DNA from: Mariniblastus sp.
GTDB lineage: Bacteria > Planctomycetota > Planctomycetia > Pirellulales > Pirellulaceae
NCBI GenBank assembly: GCA_011523945.1
Contig: WTFU01000200.1
Coordinates: 1 to 53,850, forward strand
DNA: 53,850 nt
Direction of reading: 5' to 3'
Shown here: positions 45,955 through 53,850 of the stretch, piece after piece
How positions within the stretch are numbered: position 1 is the first letter of the stretch
How the letters are laid out: each line of letters opens with the position of its first letter
Translations under genes and position numbers: made by a program
Notes under the pieces: model-generated
Told to the model about the DNA's origin: nothing
Database searches by the model: none
The model's input: only the letters and a program-made list of their open reading frames with translations

Positions 45955-46512
45955 TTGACTATCGATAACTCAACATCCGACGCCGCCAACCCGATCGATA
46001 CGGAGCGTGAATCAATCAATTCTCCGGAATTGTTTAAGAAACTGGCACCTGAGAATATTCGTTATGAACAACTTTCTCGCGCGATTACTTCCACCATTTT
46101 GACGGCCATTGCTTTCGTTGGTCTTTTAATCTGGTGGCTAACCAATGGGTTTGACATTGTCTTGCTCCTGCTCGTTGCTGCCGCTGCTACTTTCCTGACT
46201 TACCTATTCGCAATGGCTTGGCGATGGCCAACCATCAGCTATCGTCACACCTCCTGGAAACTGGACGAAGAGGGACTTGAAATCCACAAAGGAGTATTCT
46301 GGAAACACCAAATTTCAGTTCCGCTCGGGCGCGTCCAGCATGCCGACGTGTCACAAGGCCCCATTCAACGATCTTTTGGACTTGGCACATTAGTCCTACA
46401 TACCGCTGGCACCCAGAATTCATCGGTGGTTCTTTCGGGATTGAACCAATCGACCGCTACCGAATTGAGAGACCAAATAATCACTCAAAAGCGAGGCGAT
46501 TATGTCGTTTGA
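45955..46512 (+). CDS. ydbS: Bacterial-PH-domain membrane protein, YdbS-like
   Basis: A 185-residue inner-membrane protein with two transmembrane helices (about 43-62 and 66-88) and one C-terminal bPH2 domain (about 93-178). The domain motifs are SWKLDEEGLEIHKGVFW and ISVPLGRVQHADVSQGPIQRSFGLGTL (read as VPLGRVQHADVSQGPIQR). This layout is YdbS. The start is a TTG with AAGGAAT 6 nt upstream; there is no suitable ATG. The next gene starts inside its last codons, overlapping by 11 bp, so YdbS and YdbT are coupled as in Bacillus. In Bacillus, ydbS-ydbT disruption is linked to resistance to certain bacteriocins; the role here is unknown. Confidence 0.85.
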   Translation: MTIDNSTSDAANPIDTERESINSPELFKKLAPENIRYEQLSRAITSTILTAIAFVGLLIWWLTNGFDIVLLLLVAAAATFLTYLFAMAWRWPTISYRHTSWKLDEEGLEIHKGVFWKHQISVPLGRVQHADVSQGPIQRSFGLGTLVLHTAGTQNSSVVLSGLNQSTATELRDQIITQKRGDYVV

Positions 46513-47173
46513 AACGGGTCCAACCAACTCTAATCCTCAACCAACGCATGACATAGATCGGAACAACGAATCAAATACCATTCCATCAGCTTATGAGAGC
46601 CCGATCGAATTAGATGACAACGTAACGATTCCCACGGCTCAGATGTCATTCTTGCATCCGACTTCTTTGATTTTCGATTTCTTAGCTCACGTGAAAACCT
46701 ACATCCTGCCCGTTGCAATTGGACTGTTTTACGGGGCGACTGAAGGGCAGGGATTCCTGTTAATCATCTCGGCAATGCTAATTATTCCGACGCTGCTACA
46801 TTCGGTTTTTAGTTTTTTCACTTTAAAATACTGCATCTCCGAAGATCAGCTCATCGTCCGTGAGGGGATTCTTAATCGTAACATCCGTACGGTGCCATTG
46901 GCGAGAATTCAAAATATCGATTCGGTCCAAAACCCATTGCACCGACTCTTGAAGGTTGCTGAAGTCAAAATTGAAACGGCCAGCGGTACGAAACCCGAAG
47001 CAGTTCTTCGGGTTCTCTCCATCGATAAATTGAAATCACTACGAACCGCTGTTTTTGAGAATCCTGATCACCGTACAAACGCCCACCAAACGAATACGAC
47101 GACCGGCGATTTTCCTACCATCGAAACTGGGCAATCGCAGACAATCGACCCGTCCTCCCCCCGGTACATCTGA
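46502..47173 (+). CDS. ydbT: YdbT-like bPH membrane protein, N-terminal part (before apparent frameshift)
   Basis: A 223-residue product: an acidic N-terminal tail, two membrane helices (about 60-107, HVKTYILPVAIGLFYG and LLIISAMLIIPTLL) and a first bPH2 domain (TLKYCISEDQLIVREGIL, TVPLARIQNIDSVQNPLHRL). It then ends with TIDPSSPRYI. YdbT proteins normally continue with further helices and PH domains. Here the continuation is found in the next frame, starting at the same place. Removing one C from the C6 run at 47157-47162 would fuse both parts into one 569-residue protein. It begins 11 bp inside ydbS with an ATG. Confidence 0.75.
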   Translation: MSFETGPTNSNPQPTHDIDRNNESNTIPSAYESPIELDDNVTIPTAQMSFLHPTSLIFDFLAHVKTYILPVAIGLFYGATEGQGFLLIISAMLIIPTLLHSVFSFFTLKYCISEDQLIVREGILNRNIRTVPLARIQNIDSVQNPLHRLLKVAEVKIETASGTKPEAVLRVLSIDKLKSLRTAVFENPDHRTNAHQTNTTTGDFPTIETGQSQTIDPSSPRYI

Positions 47174-48212
47174 AGACTTGTTAGAGATTCCGCTTGCCTG
47201 GCTAATCAAGGCAGGATTGGCAAGCAATCGCGGGTTAGTATTGGTCAGTATTCTGCTTGGCCTCATTTCTCAGTTCGCAAACGATAAATTCGACTTTGCC
47301 TTCGCTAAAATAGGTGAGTTGATCAAAAGCTCCAATGGAGGGCAGGAACTTACAGACGCTGCTCAATCCTCCTGGGGCGTCATTGGGCTGTCGCTAGTTG
47401 CCATTCTTGTCGTGTTAGGACTGATTCGCCTGCTCGGGGTTGGCTGGTATATCATTCGGTTTCACGGTTACCAACTGAAGCGAAATGGAAACGATCTTCT
47501 TATCAGTTGCGGTCTCTGGACAAAAGTAAGCGCATCAATTCCCATCCAGAGAATTCAGTTCATTAGTATTCACCGCTCTTTATTGATGAGATGGTGGGGA
47601 TTAGCGGCAATTCGTATCGAAACTGCCGGTGGAGATTCAAGCCAAAATGAAAACTCGACCGAGTCAATTTCCAAGCGGTGGTTCATCCCTGTCATTGCCG
47701 AAGATCACGTTACTTCCATCATCCAAAGTCTCCGGCCAGATCTAATCTGGGATGAGACTAATCTCGAATTTCAAACAGTCTCACCCAGGACAACCAATCG
47801 ACTGGTTCGACTTGCTATTATTCAAACAGTCATTATTTCCTTCATTGGCCTCGCGGCCTCCCTCACATGGGGCTGGATTGCCGGAGTAGTCTTATTGCCG
47901 CTTCTGATTACCCGAGCAGTCAAGAAAGGTAAGTCAATGCAGTATGCGAGGCGGTCCAACGATGTGATTTATCGAAGCGGCATCTTCAACCGGAAAACAA
48001 GCATCACATTTTTCGACAAAATCCAGATACTTTGCGTCAACCAGTCGCCCTTTGATCGCCGGTGGGGGATGGCGACACTTTGTGTCGACACAGCGGCAGC
48101 CGGTCCGGCCGGGCATCGCATGCAAATCGCCTACTTAGACGCGCAGTTTGCCCACAACGAATTTCAAGCTCTTCGTATCAACGCGGCTGGAAGAGAACCC
48201 GTATTCGGTTAA
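47055..48212 (+). CDS. ydbT: YdbT-like bPH membrane protein, C-terminal part (after apparent frameshift)
   Basis: The frame is open from a TTG at 47055, but residues 1-36 look like out-of-frame translation. Recognisable YdbT sequence starts at about residue 37 (GTSEDLLEIPLAWLIKAGLASNRG, read as LLEIPLAWLIKAGLASNRG). Then come two helix pairs and two bPH2 domains: first YQLKRNGNDLLISCGLWTK with IPIQRIQFISIHRSLLMRWWG, then DVIYRSGIFNRKTSITFFDK with QSPFDRRWGMATL. No ATG or ribosome site exists at the junction, so independent translation is doubtful. It is either the second half of a frameshifted gene or made by +1 slippage at CCC-C. It ends 29 bp from the convergent DUF1501 gene. Confidence 0.7.
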   Translation: MRILITVQTPTKRIRRPAIFLPSKLGNRRQSTRPPPGTSEDLLEIPLAWLIKAGLASNRGLVLVSILLGLISQFANDKFDFAFAKIGELIKSSNGGQELTDAAQSSWGVIGLSLVAILVVLGLIRLLGVGWYIIRFHGYQLKRNGNDLLISCGLWTKVSASIPIQRIQFISIHRSLLMRWWGLAAIRIETAGGDSSQNENSTESISKRWFIPVIAEDHVTSIIQSLRPDLIWDETNLEFQTVSPRTTNRLVRLAIIQTVIISFIGLAASLTWGWIAGVVLLPLLITRAVKKGKSMQYARRSNDVIYRSGIFNRKTSITFFDKIQILCVNQSPFDRRWGMATLCVDTAAAGPAGHRMQIAYLDAQFAHNEFQALRINAAGREPVFG

Positions 48213-48241
48213 TTGCACTAGCCAATCGTCAGTTGCTCTCG

Positions 48242-49690
48242 TCACACAAGGATTCCCCGAACAACCTCTCCATGCACGTCTGTCAGGCGATACCTGCGCC
48301 CCTGATGGCGGTACGTTAATCGCTCATGATCAATCCCCAGCAGATGCAACAAAGTGGCATGCAAGTCGTGCACGTGCACCCCGTTCTCGATGACATTGTA
48401 TCCGAACTCATCAGTCTTTCCGTACTGCCCACCCGGCTTGACCCCACCTCCAGCCATCCAGAGCGAAAAACAACGGGGATGATGATCGCGACCAAAATTT
48501 CCGTTACTGAATTTTCCCTGACAATAATTCGTTCGTCCGAACTCACCAGCCCAGATCACCAGCGTATCGTCCAGTAACCCACGGGCCGCCAGATCTTTTA
48601 CCAAGGCGGCAGACGGCTGGTCGGTTTCACGGCACTGATTACGTAAACCACTTGGCAACCCGCCATGCTGATCCCAACCTGGATGGTAAAGCTGGATAAA
48701 CTTCACATCCTTTTCGGCTAGGCGTCTGGCCAACAGACAATTGGCTGCAAAAGAGCCTGGTTTGTGAACGTCCGTGCCATACATTTCCAGTGTTTCTTTG
48801 GACTCTCCCGACATATCAACAACATCTGGAACCGAAGCCTGCATTTTAAAGGCCAATTCATGCTGAGCGATCCTCGTCTCCAGCAGTGGATCAAACTGTT
48901 TTTCCAACTGCATTTGATGCAAGGCGTCAATCGCATCCAGCATTCGCTTCCGACTGGCTCGATCGATGCCTGCTGGATTATTCAAATACAAAACTGGATC
49001 TTTTCCAGACCGGAATCGAACCCCTTGATGGCGGGCAGGTAGAAAACCACTCCCCCACAACCGAGAAACCAGCGGCTGCCCACCTTTGTTCTTGGTAACC
49101 ATGACTACGAACGATGGGAGGTTCTGGTTATCCGTCCCCAGCCCATAACTCAACCAAGCACCAATACTCGGGCGGCCCGGGAATTGAGAGCCAGTTTGTA
49201 AAAAAGTAACCCCCGGGCCGTGATTAATTGCCTCGGTGTACATCGAGTTGATCACACATATCTGATCAGCAATGCCAGCCGTATGGGGTAACAGCTCGCT
49301 CATCCACTGCCCAGACTCACCCTGTTGTTCAAACTTAAAAGGAGACCCTACCAATGGAAAGCTCGACTGATTCCCACTCATGCCGGTCAGCCTTTGTCCC
49401 TTTCGGATCGCCTCGGGCAACTGTTCCCCCTGAACCTTATTCAAATGCGGTTTGTAATCCCAAAGATCAATTTGAGATGGACCGCCACTTTGAAACAAAA
49501 AAATGACGCGTTTGGCTTTGGCGGGATGGTCCAACTGAGCCATTGCACCTCTTCTTGTCTCATCAGCTGCCAGCTCACTTTTTAACAGGTCGCTGAGAGC
49601 AACGGCCCCCAGTCCCATCCCGAATTGATTAAGAAAACGCCGGCGGGGCATTCCGGTGCTGGTCGTATATCCTGTGCATTGATGGTTCAT
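48242..49690 (-). CDS. DUF1501 family protein (sulfatase-like fold, Tat-exported)
   Basis: A 482-residue protein of the DUF1501 family, very abundant in planctomycetes. The N-terminus carries a twin-arginine signal (GMPRRRFLNQFGMGLGAVAL). The core has FLFQSGGPSQIDLWDYKP, NHGPGVTFLQTG, LYHPGWDQHGGLP, VIWAGEFGRTNYCQG and GRDHHPRCFSLWMAGGG, which recall alkaline-phosphatase/sulfatase-fold proteins. There is no canonical CxPSR sulfatase motif. The ATG lies 7 bp after the stop of the DUF1549/DUF1553 gene, so the two form an operon. The pair is thought to act in extracytoplasmic polysaccharide or metabolite processing; its biochemistry is unresolved. Confidence 0.9.
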   Translation of the reverse strand: MNHQCTGYTTSTGMPRRRFLNQFGMGLGAVALSDLLKSELAADETRRGAMAQLDHPAKAKRVIFLFQSGGPSQIDLWDYKPHLNKVQGEQLPEAIRKGQRLTGMSGNQSSFPLVGSPFKFEQQGESGQWMSELLPHTAGIADQICVINSMYTEAINHGPGVTFLQTGSQFPGRPSIGAWLSYGLGTDNQNLPSFVVMVTKNKGGQPLVSRLWGSGFLPARHQGVRFRSGKDPVLYLNNPAGIDRASRKRMLDAIDALHQMQLEKQFDPLLETRIAQHELAFKMQASVPDVVDMSGESKETLEMYGTDVHKPGSFAANCLLARRLAEKDVKFIQLYHPGWDQHGGLPSGLRNQCRETDQPSAALVKDLAARGLLDDTLVIWAGEFGRTNYCQGKFSNGNFGRDHHPRCFSLWMAGGGVKPGGQYGKTDEFGYNVIENGVHVHDLHATLLHLLGIDHERLTYRHQGRRYRLTDVHGEVVRGILV

Positions 49691-49697
49691 TAAAGCT

Positions 49698-52600
49698 CTA
49701 CCGTTTGGTTACACATTCATCATAATTGAATAAAGCATTGGCAACACTTGACCACGCAGCAAGCACAGCCAGATCCTCCGAATCATCGACTTGGACTACT
49801 TCAGAAAAATCGCCCCCCGCAGGCTCCCCGTTAATATAAAATCGCACCTGCCCCGATTCCATATCCGCAGAACAGACGACGTGAGACCACTGACCGACCG
49901 CCGGCGCTCGCTCCGCCATTCGGATCAAACTTCCACTGACAAATCGCAAGCCGCCGTGAAGGTCCAGCAACACCCCTGCACCACTGCCGGGAGTAATCTT
50001 GTCCCAGATTCGCCCGACTCCCACGCGACTTGGCTTAACCCACGCTTCCAACGTGAGCCCATTGGGAAACTTGAGCTGCGAGGAATTTTTAAACACAAAA
50101 GAATTATTAACTTCCTGCTTTTCACCGACGCCCTCAATCGACGTTTCTTTACTCTCGCTAAGATTAGAAATTTCAAGTTTCCAAGTCGCATCCAGAGCCT
50201 GGTTTCTATCAATTTTATAGAGCTTGTTGATTTCTCCGGATGTCAGTACACGTCCCCATGCACTTGCACGCCCGAATTCCCCTTGAAACTTTTCAGTACC
50301 CACTGGGGTCATTCCAATTCTAAAATCGTGCTCGTTTGCCGGAATTGAAAATTTCGCTCCAGCCAGCAACTTCCCGTAGTCACCAAATTTCCCATTCGAC
50401 AAATACTCAATTGCCGAATCACGATTCGCTCGAAAATAATTTAACTGGGTTCGGTAAAGCTCTGCTATCACTGCCCGTTCCTCTTCGGTTGGGCGGCGCG
50501 TGGTCAGGGTCATAAACATTTTGTCGATCAATTCGCCCGTTTCATTTCCCTGTTTGTCGGCCATAAGGCGGTGGCTCAACCCACGTGCGGCTTCAACAAA
50601 CTGAGGACCATTTAGCATGGCAAGCGTCTGAAGCGGGGACGAGGTCCGCTCCCGTTTTACCTGACAGACATCGCGCTTCGATGCGTCCAACACCATCATG
50701 ACGGGGCCGGGACCGGTTCGCTTCCAATAGGTGTATAACGAACGACGATAAAGCCCGTCTCCTCCATCCGGTTTAACTGGCTTAAAGGAAGCCGCCAACT
50801 CGTAAGGTCGAACCGGCGCTCCCCCCATCTTGTTAATTAACAACCCACTCGCAGCAAGAACATTATCCCGTAACATCTCCGCAGTTAATCGATATGAGGG
50901 CGAGCGGCCTAGAAGCTCATTTGAAGGATCTCGCTCTAACAACTCATCTGACACTTGACTCGATTGCCGATAGACGGACGACATCACCAATTGCTTCATC
51001 AGTCGCTTTACATTCCACCCATGCTTTACAAAATCCATGGCTAACCAATCCAACAACTCTGGGTGTGTCGGCAGCGCTCCCTGACTCCCAAAATCCTCAG
51101 GTGTACGCACAATCCCTTCGCCAAAAACCAGTTGCCAGTAATGATTGACAGCCACTCGAGCAGTCAGAGGATGACTTGGGTCGACTAACCAACTCGCAAG
51201 TCCAAGCCGGTTTGGAGGCAGGTCGCTCGCCATCAAGGGAAATACCGAGGGCGTTGCCGCGGATACTTTTTCTTTTCGATTCGAATACAACCCGCGTTCT
51301 AACACAAACGCGTCCCTTGGCTGATCCATTTCCCGCATCACCATAATTTCGGTGGCACGATCCATTTCTCCACACAAAGCCTGGCGAGCACTCTTCAATT
51401 GTGCACGGTATTCACTGAATGTTTCTGAAGCATTCAATTCAAGATGCTCAGCAAGCATGTGTGACTGCGAACTGGGCAACTCACCATTTGAATCGACATT
51501 CAAAAGAAGCTGCCGAAGTTGACCTGAGTCATGAGACAGAGCAATCTCCAACTTCGAAAGCTGGCGATCGTACACCTTAAATGATGAAACCAAACCGTTC
51601 GTAAACCCACGATCGCGAAACCGCTCACCAATTGCGATATTATTTCCACCACCTCCGGTAATATTCTTGGTGAGCTTATTTTTTACAATCTCAAGTTCCA
51701 TCGCTTGACCGTCAACAAAAATTTTCAGGCCAGCGGCATCGACGCTTCCATCGTAAACGACCGCAACGTCGATCCATTGCTGAAGCGGGATCTCTTGTTT
51801 TGTTCTAACCCGCATCGCGTTGCCGGGCCAAAAATGAATGAGCGACGCGCTCAGTTTTCCATCTTCGATTAACAACTGATAACCTCGACTCGCCGCATCG
51901 GTCCAAGCGCGGGAGCGATGAAAAACCACCGCTCGCTCTTTTTTATCCGGAGAATTCATCGATAAAGTTATTGAAAATGGCTGGTATCGCGTAAAGTTAC
52001 CCGTCTTCAACCCGATCGCATCATCGCCCGAAAGTTTTACAGCTGGATTTCCCCGCGCGTCGGTTGCCTTTTCATTTCCACCACCAATCGCATTAAAATT
52101 AACCACTTCGATTGGTTCAGTACCTTTTACCTCCAGCACTCGCTCGATTTCTTTTCGCGTTACCTTCTGGGACAAAGTTTCGGGTCGGTTGCTCTCAATC
52201 TCTACTAGGCTTGCTTTTAGCGCCGCCAATTTTTTCTTTTGCTCTGGTTTCAAAAGTCGCAGCGTGGGTGTCGGCGTCGAATTGGTGAAATAGGAATAAA
52301 GCCCCGATTCGTCGATATTATTGAAGTAAGAAAACAGCTGATAATATTCCTTTTGCGAAAGCGGATCGTATTTATGATCGTGGCACCGGGCACACTCCAG
52401 TGTCAAACCGAGAAACGCCGTCGCAAACGTATGTGTTCGATCCGCAACGTACTCCACTCGAAATTCTTCCTCAACGCTTCCGCCCTCTACCTTCTGGGAA
52501 TGAAGGCGGTTAAAAGTTGTGGCTAAAATTTGATCGTCCGTTGCCTCGGGTAAAAGATCACCCGCAATCTGTTCGATAAGAAATTGATCATAAGACTTGT

Positions 52601-53393
52601 TTTGATTAAATGAGCGAATCACCCAATCACGCCACGGCCACACAAATCGATCGCGATCCACTTGATAACCAAAAGTATCACTGTAGCGGGCAACGTCCAG
52701 CCAATCCGAGGTCATTCGTTCGCCGTAACGCTCGGACGCCAACAAACGATCAACCACCGCTTCATAGGCTTCTTCAGAATTATCTGCCTGGAAAGCATCC
52801 CACTCCGCAATGGTGGGAGGAAGTCCTGTCAGATCAAAAGTCACCCGTCGCAGCAAAACATTTTTGGCAGCAGGCTGGGATGGTTTGAGCCCTTCCTGCT
52901 GAAGCCGACTTAAAATAAATTGGTCAATTGCATTGGTTCCCCAATCGCTATCAACTTTGGGCAATTCCACTTTTTCCGGTGGCACAAATGACCAGTGCTG
53001 CTTCCACTCTCCGCCCTGAGCAACCCACAATTCAAGCGTCTTCACTTCCTCTGCGCTTAAAGACAAATTCGAATCGACCGGCGGCATTCGATCCTCATCT
53101 TTAGAAAGAATCCTCGCGACCAAATCGCTGGCTTCCGGTTGTCCCGCAACGACAACCCCTGCAACTCCGGACTCAGTATCTAATCGAAGGTCAGACTCGC
53201 GAGTTTCAGCATCGGGACCATGGCAAAGAAAGCAGCGGTCCGAGAGAATCGGTTTCACATCCCGATTGAAATCAATCTTTCTGTGATCCTGAAACGCCAG
53301 CAAGGACGAAGAGAAAAACTGTTGGGCAAAACAAATGGAAATCAGGCAAAACAACCAGATTCCATCTCGAGCTTTCAACTTCAAAACAATCAT
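49698..53393 (-). CDS. Secreted planctomycete cytochrome c / DUF1549 / DUF1553 (PSD1) protein with two LamG-like domains
   Basis: A 1231-residue exported protein. The ATG at 53393 gives a signal segment (GIWLFCLISICFAQQFFSSSLLAF). The domain order starts with a PSCyt1-type haem domain with CFLCH (C54-x2-C57-H58, near VKPILSDR). Then come DUF1549 (IDQFILSRLQQEGLKPS, DVARYSDTFGYQVD), a LamG/concanavalin-like insert (about 450-640), DUF1553 (HPLTARVAVNHYWQLVFGEG, TPEDFGSQGALPTHPELLDW, MLNGPQFVEAARG), and a second LamG-like domain at the C-terminus (LTLEAWVKPSRVG, QWSHVVCSADMESGQVRFY). It forms an operon with the DUF1501 gene. The haem suggests electron transfer and the LamG domains suggest glycan binding. 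The substrate is unknown. Confidence 0.92.
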   Translation of the reverse strand: MIVLKLKARDGIWLFCLISICFAQQFFSSSLLAFQDHRKIDFNRDVKPILSDRCFLCHGPDAETRESDLRLDTESGVAGVVVAGQPEASDLVARILSKDEDRMPPVDSNLSLSAEEVKTLELWVAQGGEWKQHWSFVPPEKVELPKVDSDWGTNAIDQFILSRLQQEGLKPSQPAAKNVLLRRVTFDLTGLPPTIAEWDAFQADNSEEAYEAVVDRLLASERYGERMTSDWLDVARYSDTFGYQVDRDRFVWPWRDWVIRSFNQNKSYDQFLIEQIAGDLLPEATDDQILATTFNRLHSQKVEGGSVEEEFRVEYVADRTHTFATAFLGLTLECARCHDHKYDPLSQKEYYQLFSYFNNIDESGLYSYFTNSTPTPTLRLLKPEQKKKLAALKASLVEIESNRPETLSQKVTRKEIERVLEVKGTEPIEVVNFNAIGGGNEKATDARGNPAVKLSGDDAIGLKTGNFTRYQPFSITLSMNSPDKKERAVVFHRSRAWTDAASRGYQLLIEDGKLSASLIHFWPGNAMRVRTKQEIPLQQWIDVAVVYDGSVDAAGLKIFVDGQAMELEIVKNKLTKNITGGGGNNIAIGERFRDRGFTNGLVSSFKVYDRQLSKLEIALSHDSGQLRQLLLNVDSNGELPSSQSHMLAEHLELNASETFSEYRAQLKSARQALCGEMDRATEIMVMREMDQPRDAFVLERGLYSNRKEKVSAATPSVFPLMASDLPPNRLGLASWLVDPSHPLTARVAVNHYWQLVFGEGIVRTPEDFGSQGALPTHPELLDWLAMDFVKHGWNVKRLMKQLVMSSVYRQSSQVSDELLERDPSNELLGRSPSYRLTAEMLRDNVLAASGLLINKMGGAPVRPYELAASFKPVKPDGGDGLYRRSLYTYWKRTGPGPVMMVLDASKRDVCQVKRERTSSPLQTLAMLNGPQFVEAARGLSHRLMADKQGNETGELIDKMFMTLTTRRPTEEERAVIAELYRTQLNYFRANRDSAIEYLSNGKFGDYGKLLAGAKFSIPANEHDFRIGMTPVGTEKFQGEFGRASAWGRVLTSGEINKLYKIDRNQALDATWKLEISNLSESKETSIEGVGEKQEVNNSFVFKNSSQLKFPNGLTLEAWVKPSRVGVGRIWDKITPGSGAGVLLDLHGGLRFVSGSLIRMAERAPAVGQWSHVVCSADMESGQVRFYINGEPAGGDFSEVVQVDDSEDLAVLAAWSSVANALFNYDECVTKR

Positions 53394-53574
53394 TTTCACC
53401 AAATCGCTTGGGATTTCTCATGCGACACCAGAACCCTACCAGTGTACCCCATTCCCAACGAGATGAAACAACGAAAAGCAAACCAACGGAAACAGCAAAG
53501 CTGCAGCACAAAAAGTGTAATCGCAGCGGAGGGCAAGGGAGAACGGTTCGAGATCATTCAGAGAAAATGCGATT

Positions 53575-53850
53575 TTAGTTATCTGTCGGCGGAGTCGTTA
53601 GCAACGAATCAAGGTCAGCCAATTCGAAACGAAAATTCTCGTTCAAAAAGCCGTTCGTTTTCATCCCGTATTCCAGAAATCCAAAGGCTGTATTTCGGCG
53701 CAAAATGGACGCGTGAAAATACCATAAATCAGCCGTAACATCCGTGTCCACTAAAATTGAATAGACAACTTCACTGGAATTGAGCTCGGTAGTCGTAAGT
53801 ACCGAAAGTCCTCCATCGCTCAAGTCTTTTGTAAATCCCAGAGCTAAGGT
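53575..53850 (-). CDS. C-terminal part of a probable PilZ-domain protein (partial)
   Basis: The frame is open to the right edge, so the 5' end lies outside the window; 91 residues are visible. The segment TLALGFTKDLSDGGLSVLTT has the strand-turn pattern D-x-S-x-x-G of PilZ domains, which bind cyclic di-GMP. It is followed by VVYSILVDTD and ASILRRNTAFGFLEYGMK, where a PilZ barrel would continue. The Arg-rich c-di-GMP motif (RxxxR), if present, would be upstream and cannot be seen. The tail is ELADLDSLLTTPPTDN. Family call is moderate. It is separated from the PSD1 gene by about 180 bp on the same strand. Confidence 0.55.
   Translation of the reverse strand, partial: TLALGFTKDLSDGGLSVLTTTELNSSEVVYSILVDTDVTADLWYFHASILRRNTAFGFLEYGMKTNGFLNENFRFELADLDSLLTTPPTDN

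Noticed and set aside
1..53850. tRNA, rRNA, CRISPR array, insertion sequence, prophage or defence island
   Set aside because: Looked for by eye in the intergenic regions and gene content. No cloverleaf, repeat-spacer array, transposase, integrase or restriction/toxin gene was recognised. A tRNAscan or Infernal run would be needed to exclude small RNAs.

Overview
The window looks like chromosomal DNA of a planctomycete, probably a marine member of the Pirellulales. The best evidence is a secreted cytochrome-c/DUF1549/DUF1553 protein paired with a Tat-exported DUF1501 protein (48242-53393), a pair strongly enriched in Planctomycetes. Supporting signs are Tyr/Pro/Cys-rich secreted proteins with no wider homology that I recognise, a stand-alone FhcB-like C1 gene, sparse operons, weak Shine-Dalgarno sites and frequent GTG/TTG starts. 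I saw no rRNA, tRNA, CRISPR array, insertion sequence, phage gene or origin.

Layout. 1-3100: the 3' end of aspartate kinase (lysC), a convergent secreted leishmanolysin-type metallopeptidase, and an outer-membrane beta-barrel candidate. 3165-7295: pyruvate dehydrogenase aceE-aceF on the minus strand, with a perfect 17-bp palindrome upstream of aceE. 8053-17414: a sugar-porter MFS transporter, several secreted proteins, tmk-holB and methionine aminopeptidase. 17714-25034: leuS, mutY, a membrane coiled-coil protein, trpC, rdgB and a small TPR protein. 25303-30819: pyruvate phosphate dikinase (ppdK), a membrane-anchored methyltransferase and glycerate 2-kinase.

30995-38770 is a plus-strand run: a secreted propeller-like protein, an M20 peptidase, a class III aminotransferase, arginine/ornithine succinyltransferase (astA), succinylglutamate-semialdehyde dehydrogenase (astD) and an fhcB-like gene. 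There is no astB and no M14-type astE. The set would suffice for an ornithine succinyltransferase route in which the M20 enzyme does the final desuccinylation.

38771-45708 is a divergent sugar-acid cluster. On the plus strand are an L-galactose/L-fucose-type aldo/keto reductase and a COG3618-type lactonase. On the minus strand are an L-galactonate-5-dehydrogenase-like enzyme, a tagaturonate epimerase (UxaE), an extended SDR and a second zinc dehydrogenase. Read together they describe L-galactose -> L-galactonolactone -> L-galactonate -> D-tagaturonate -> D-fructuronate. That would suit an organism feeding on L-galactose-containing algal polysaccharide. This is the most interesting system in the window.

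45955-48212 holds ydbS and ydbT bacterial-PH membrane proteins. ydbT is broken by an apparent one-base shift at a C6 run, which could be programmed, mutational or a sequencing error. 48242-53393 is the DUF1501 plus DUF1549/DUF1553 pair, and the right edge carries the C-terminus of a probable PilZ-domain protein.

All functional calls come from reading motifs and remembered family features. No database search was run.
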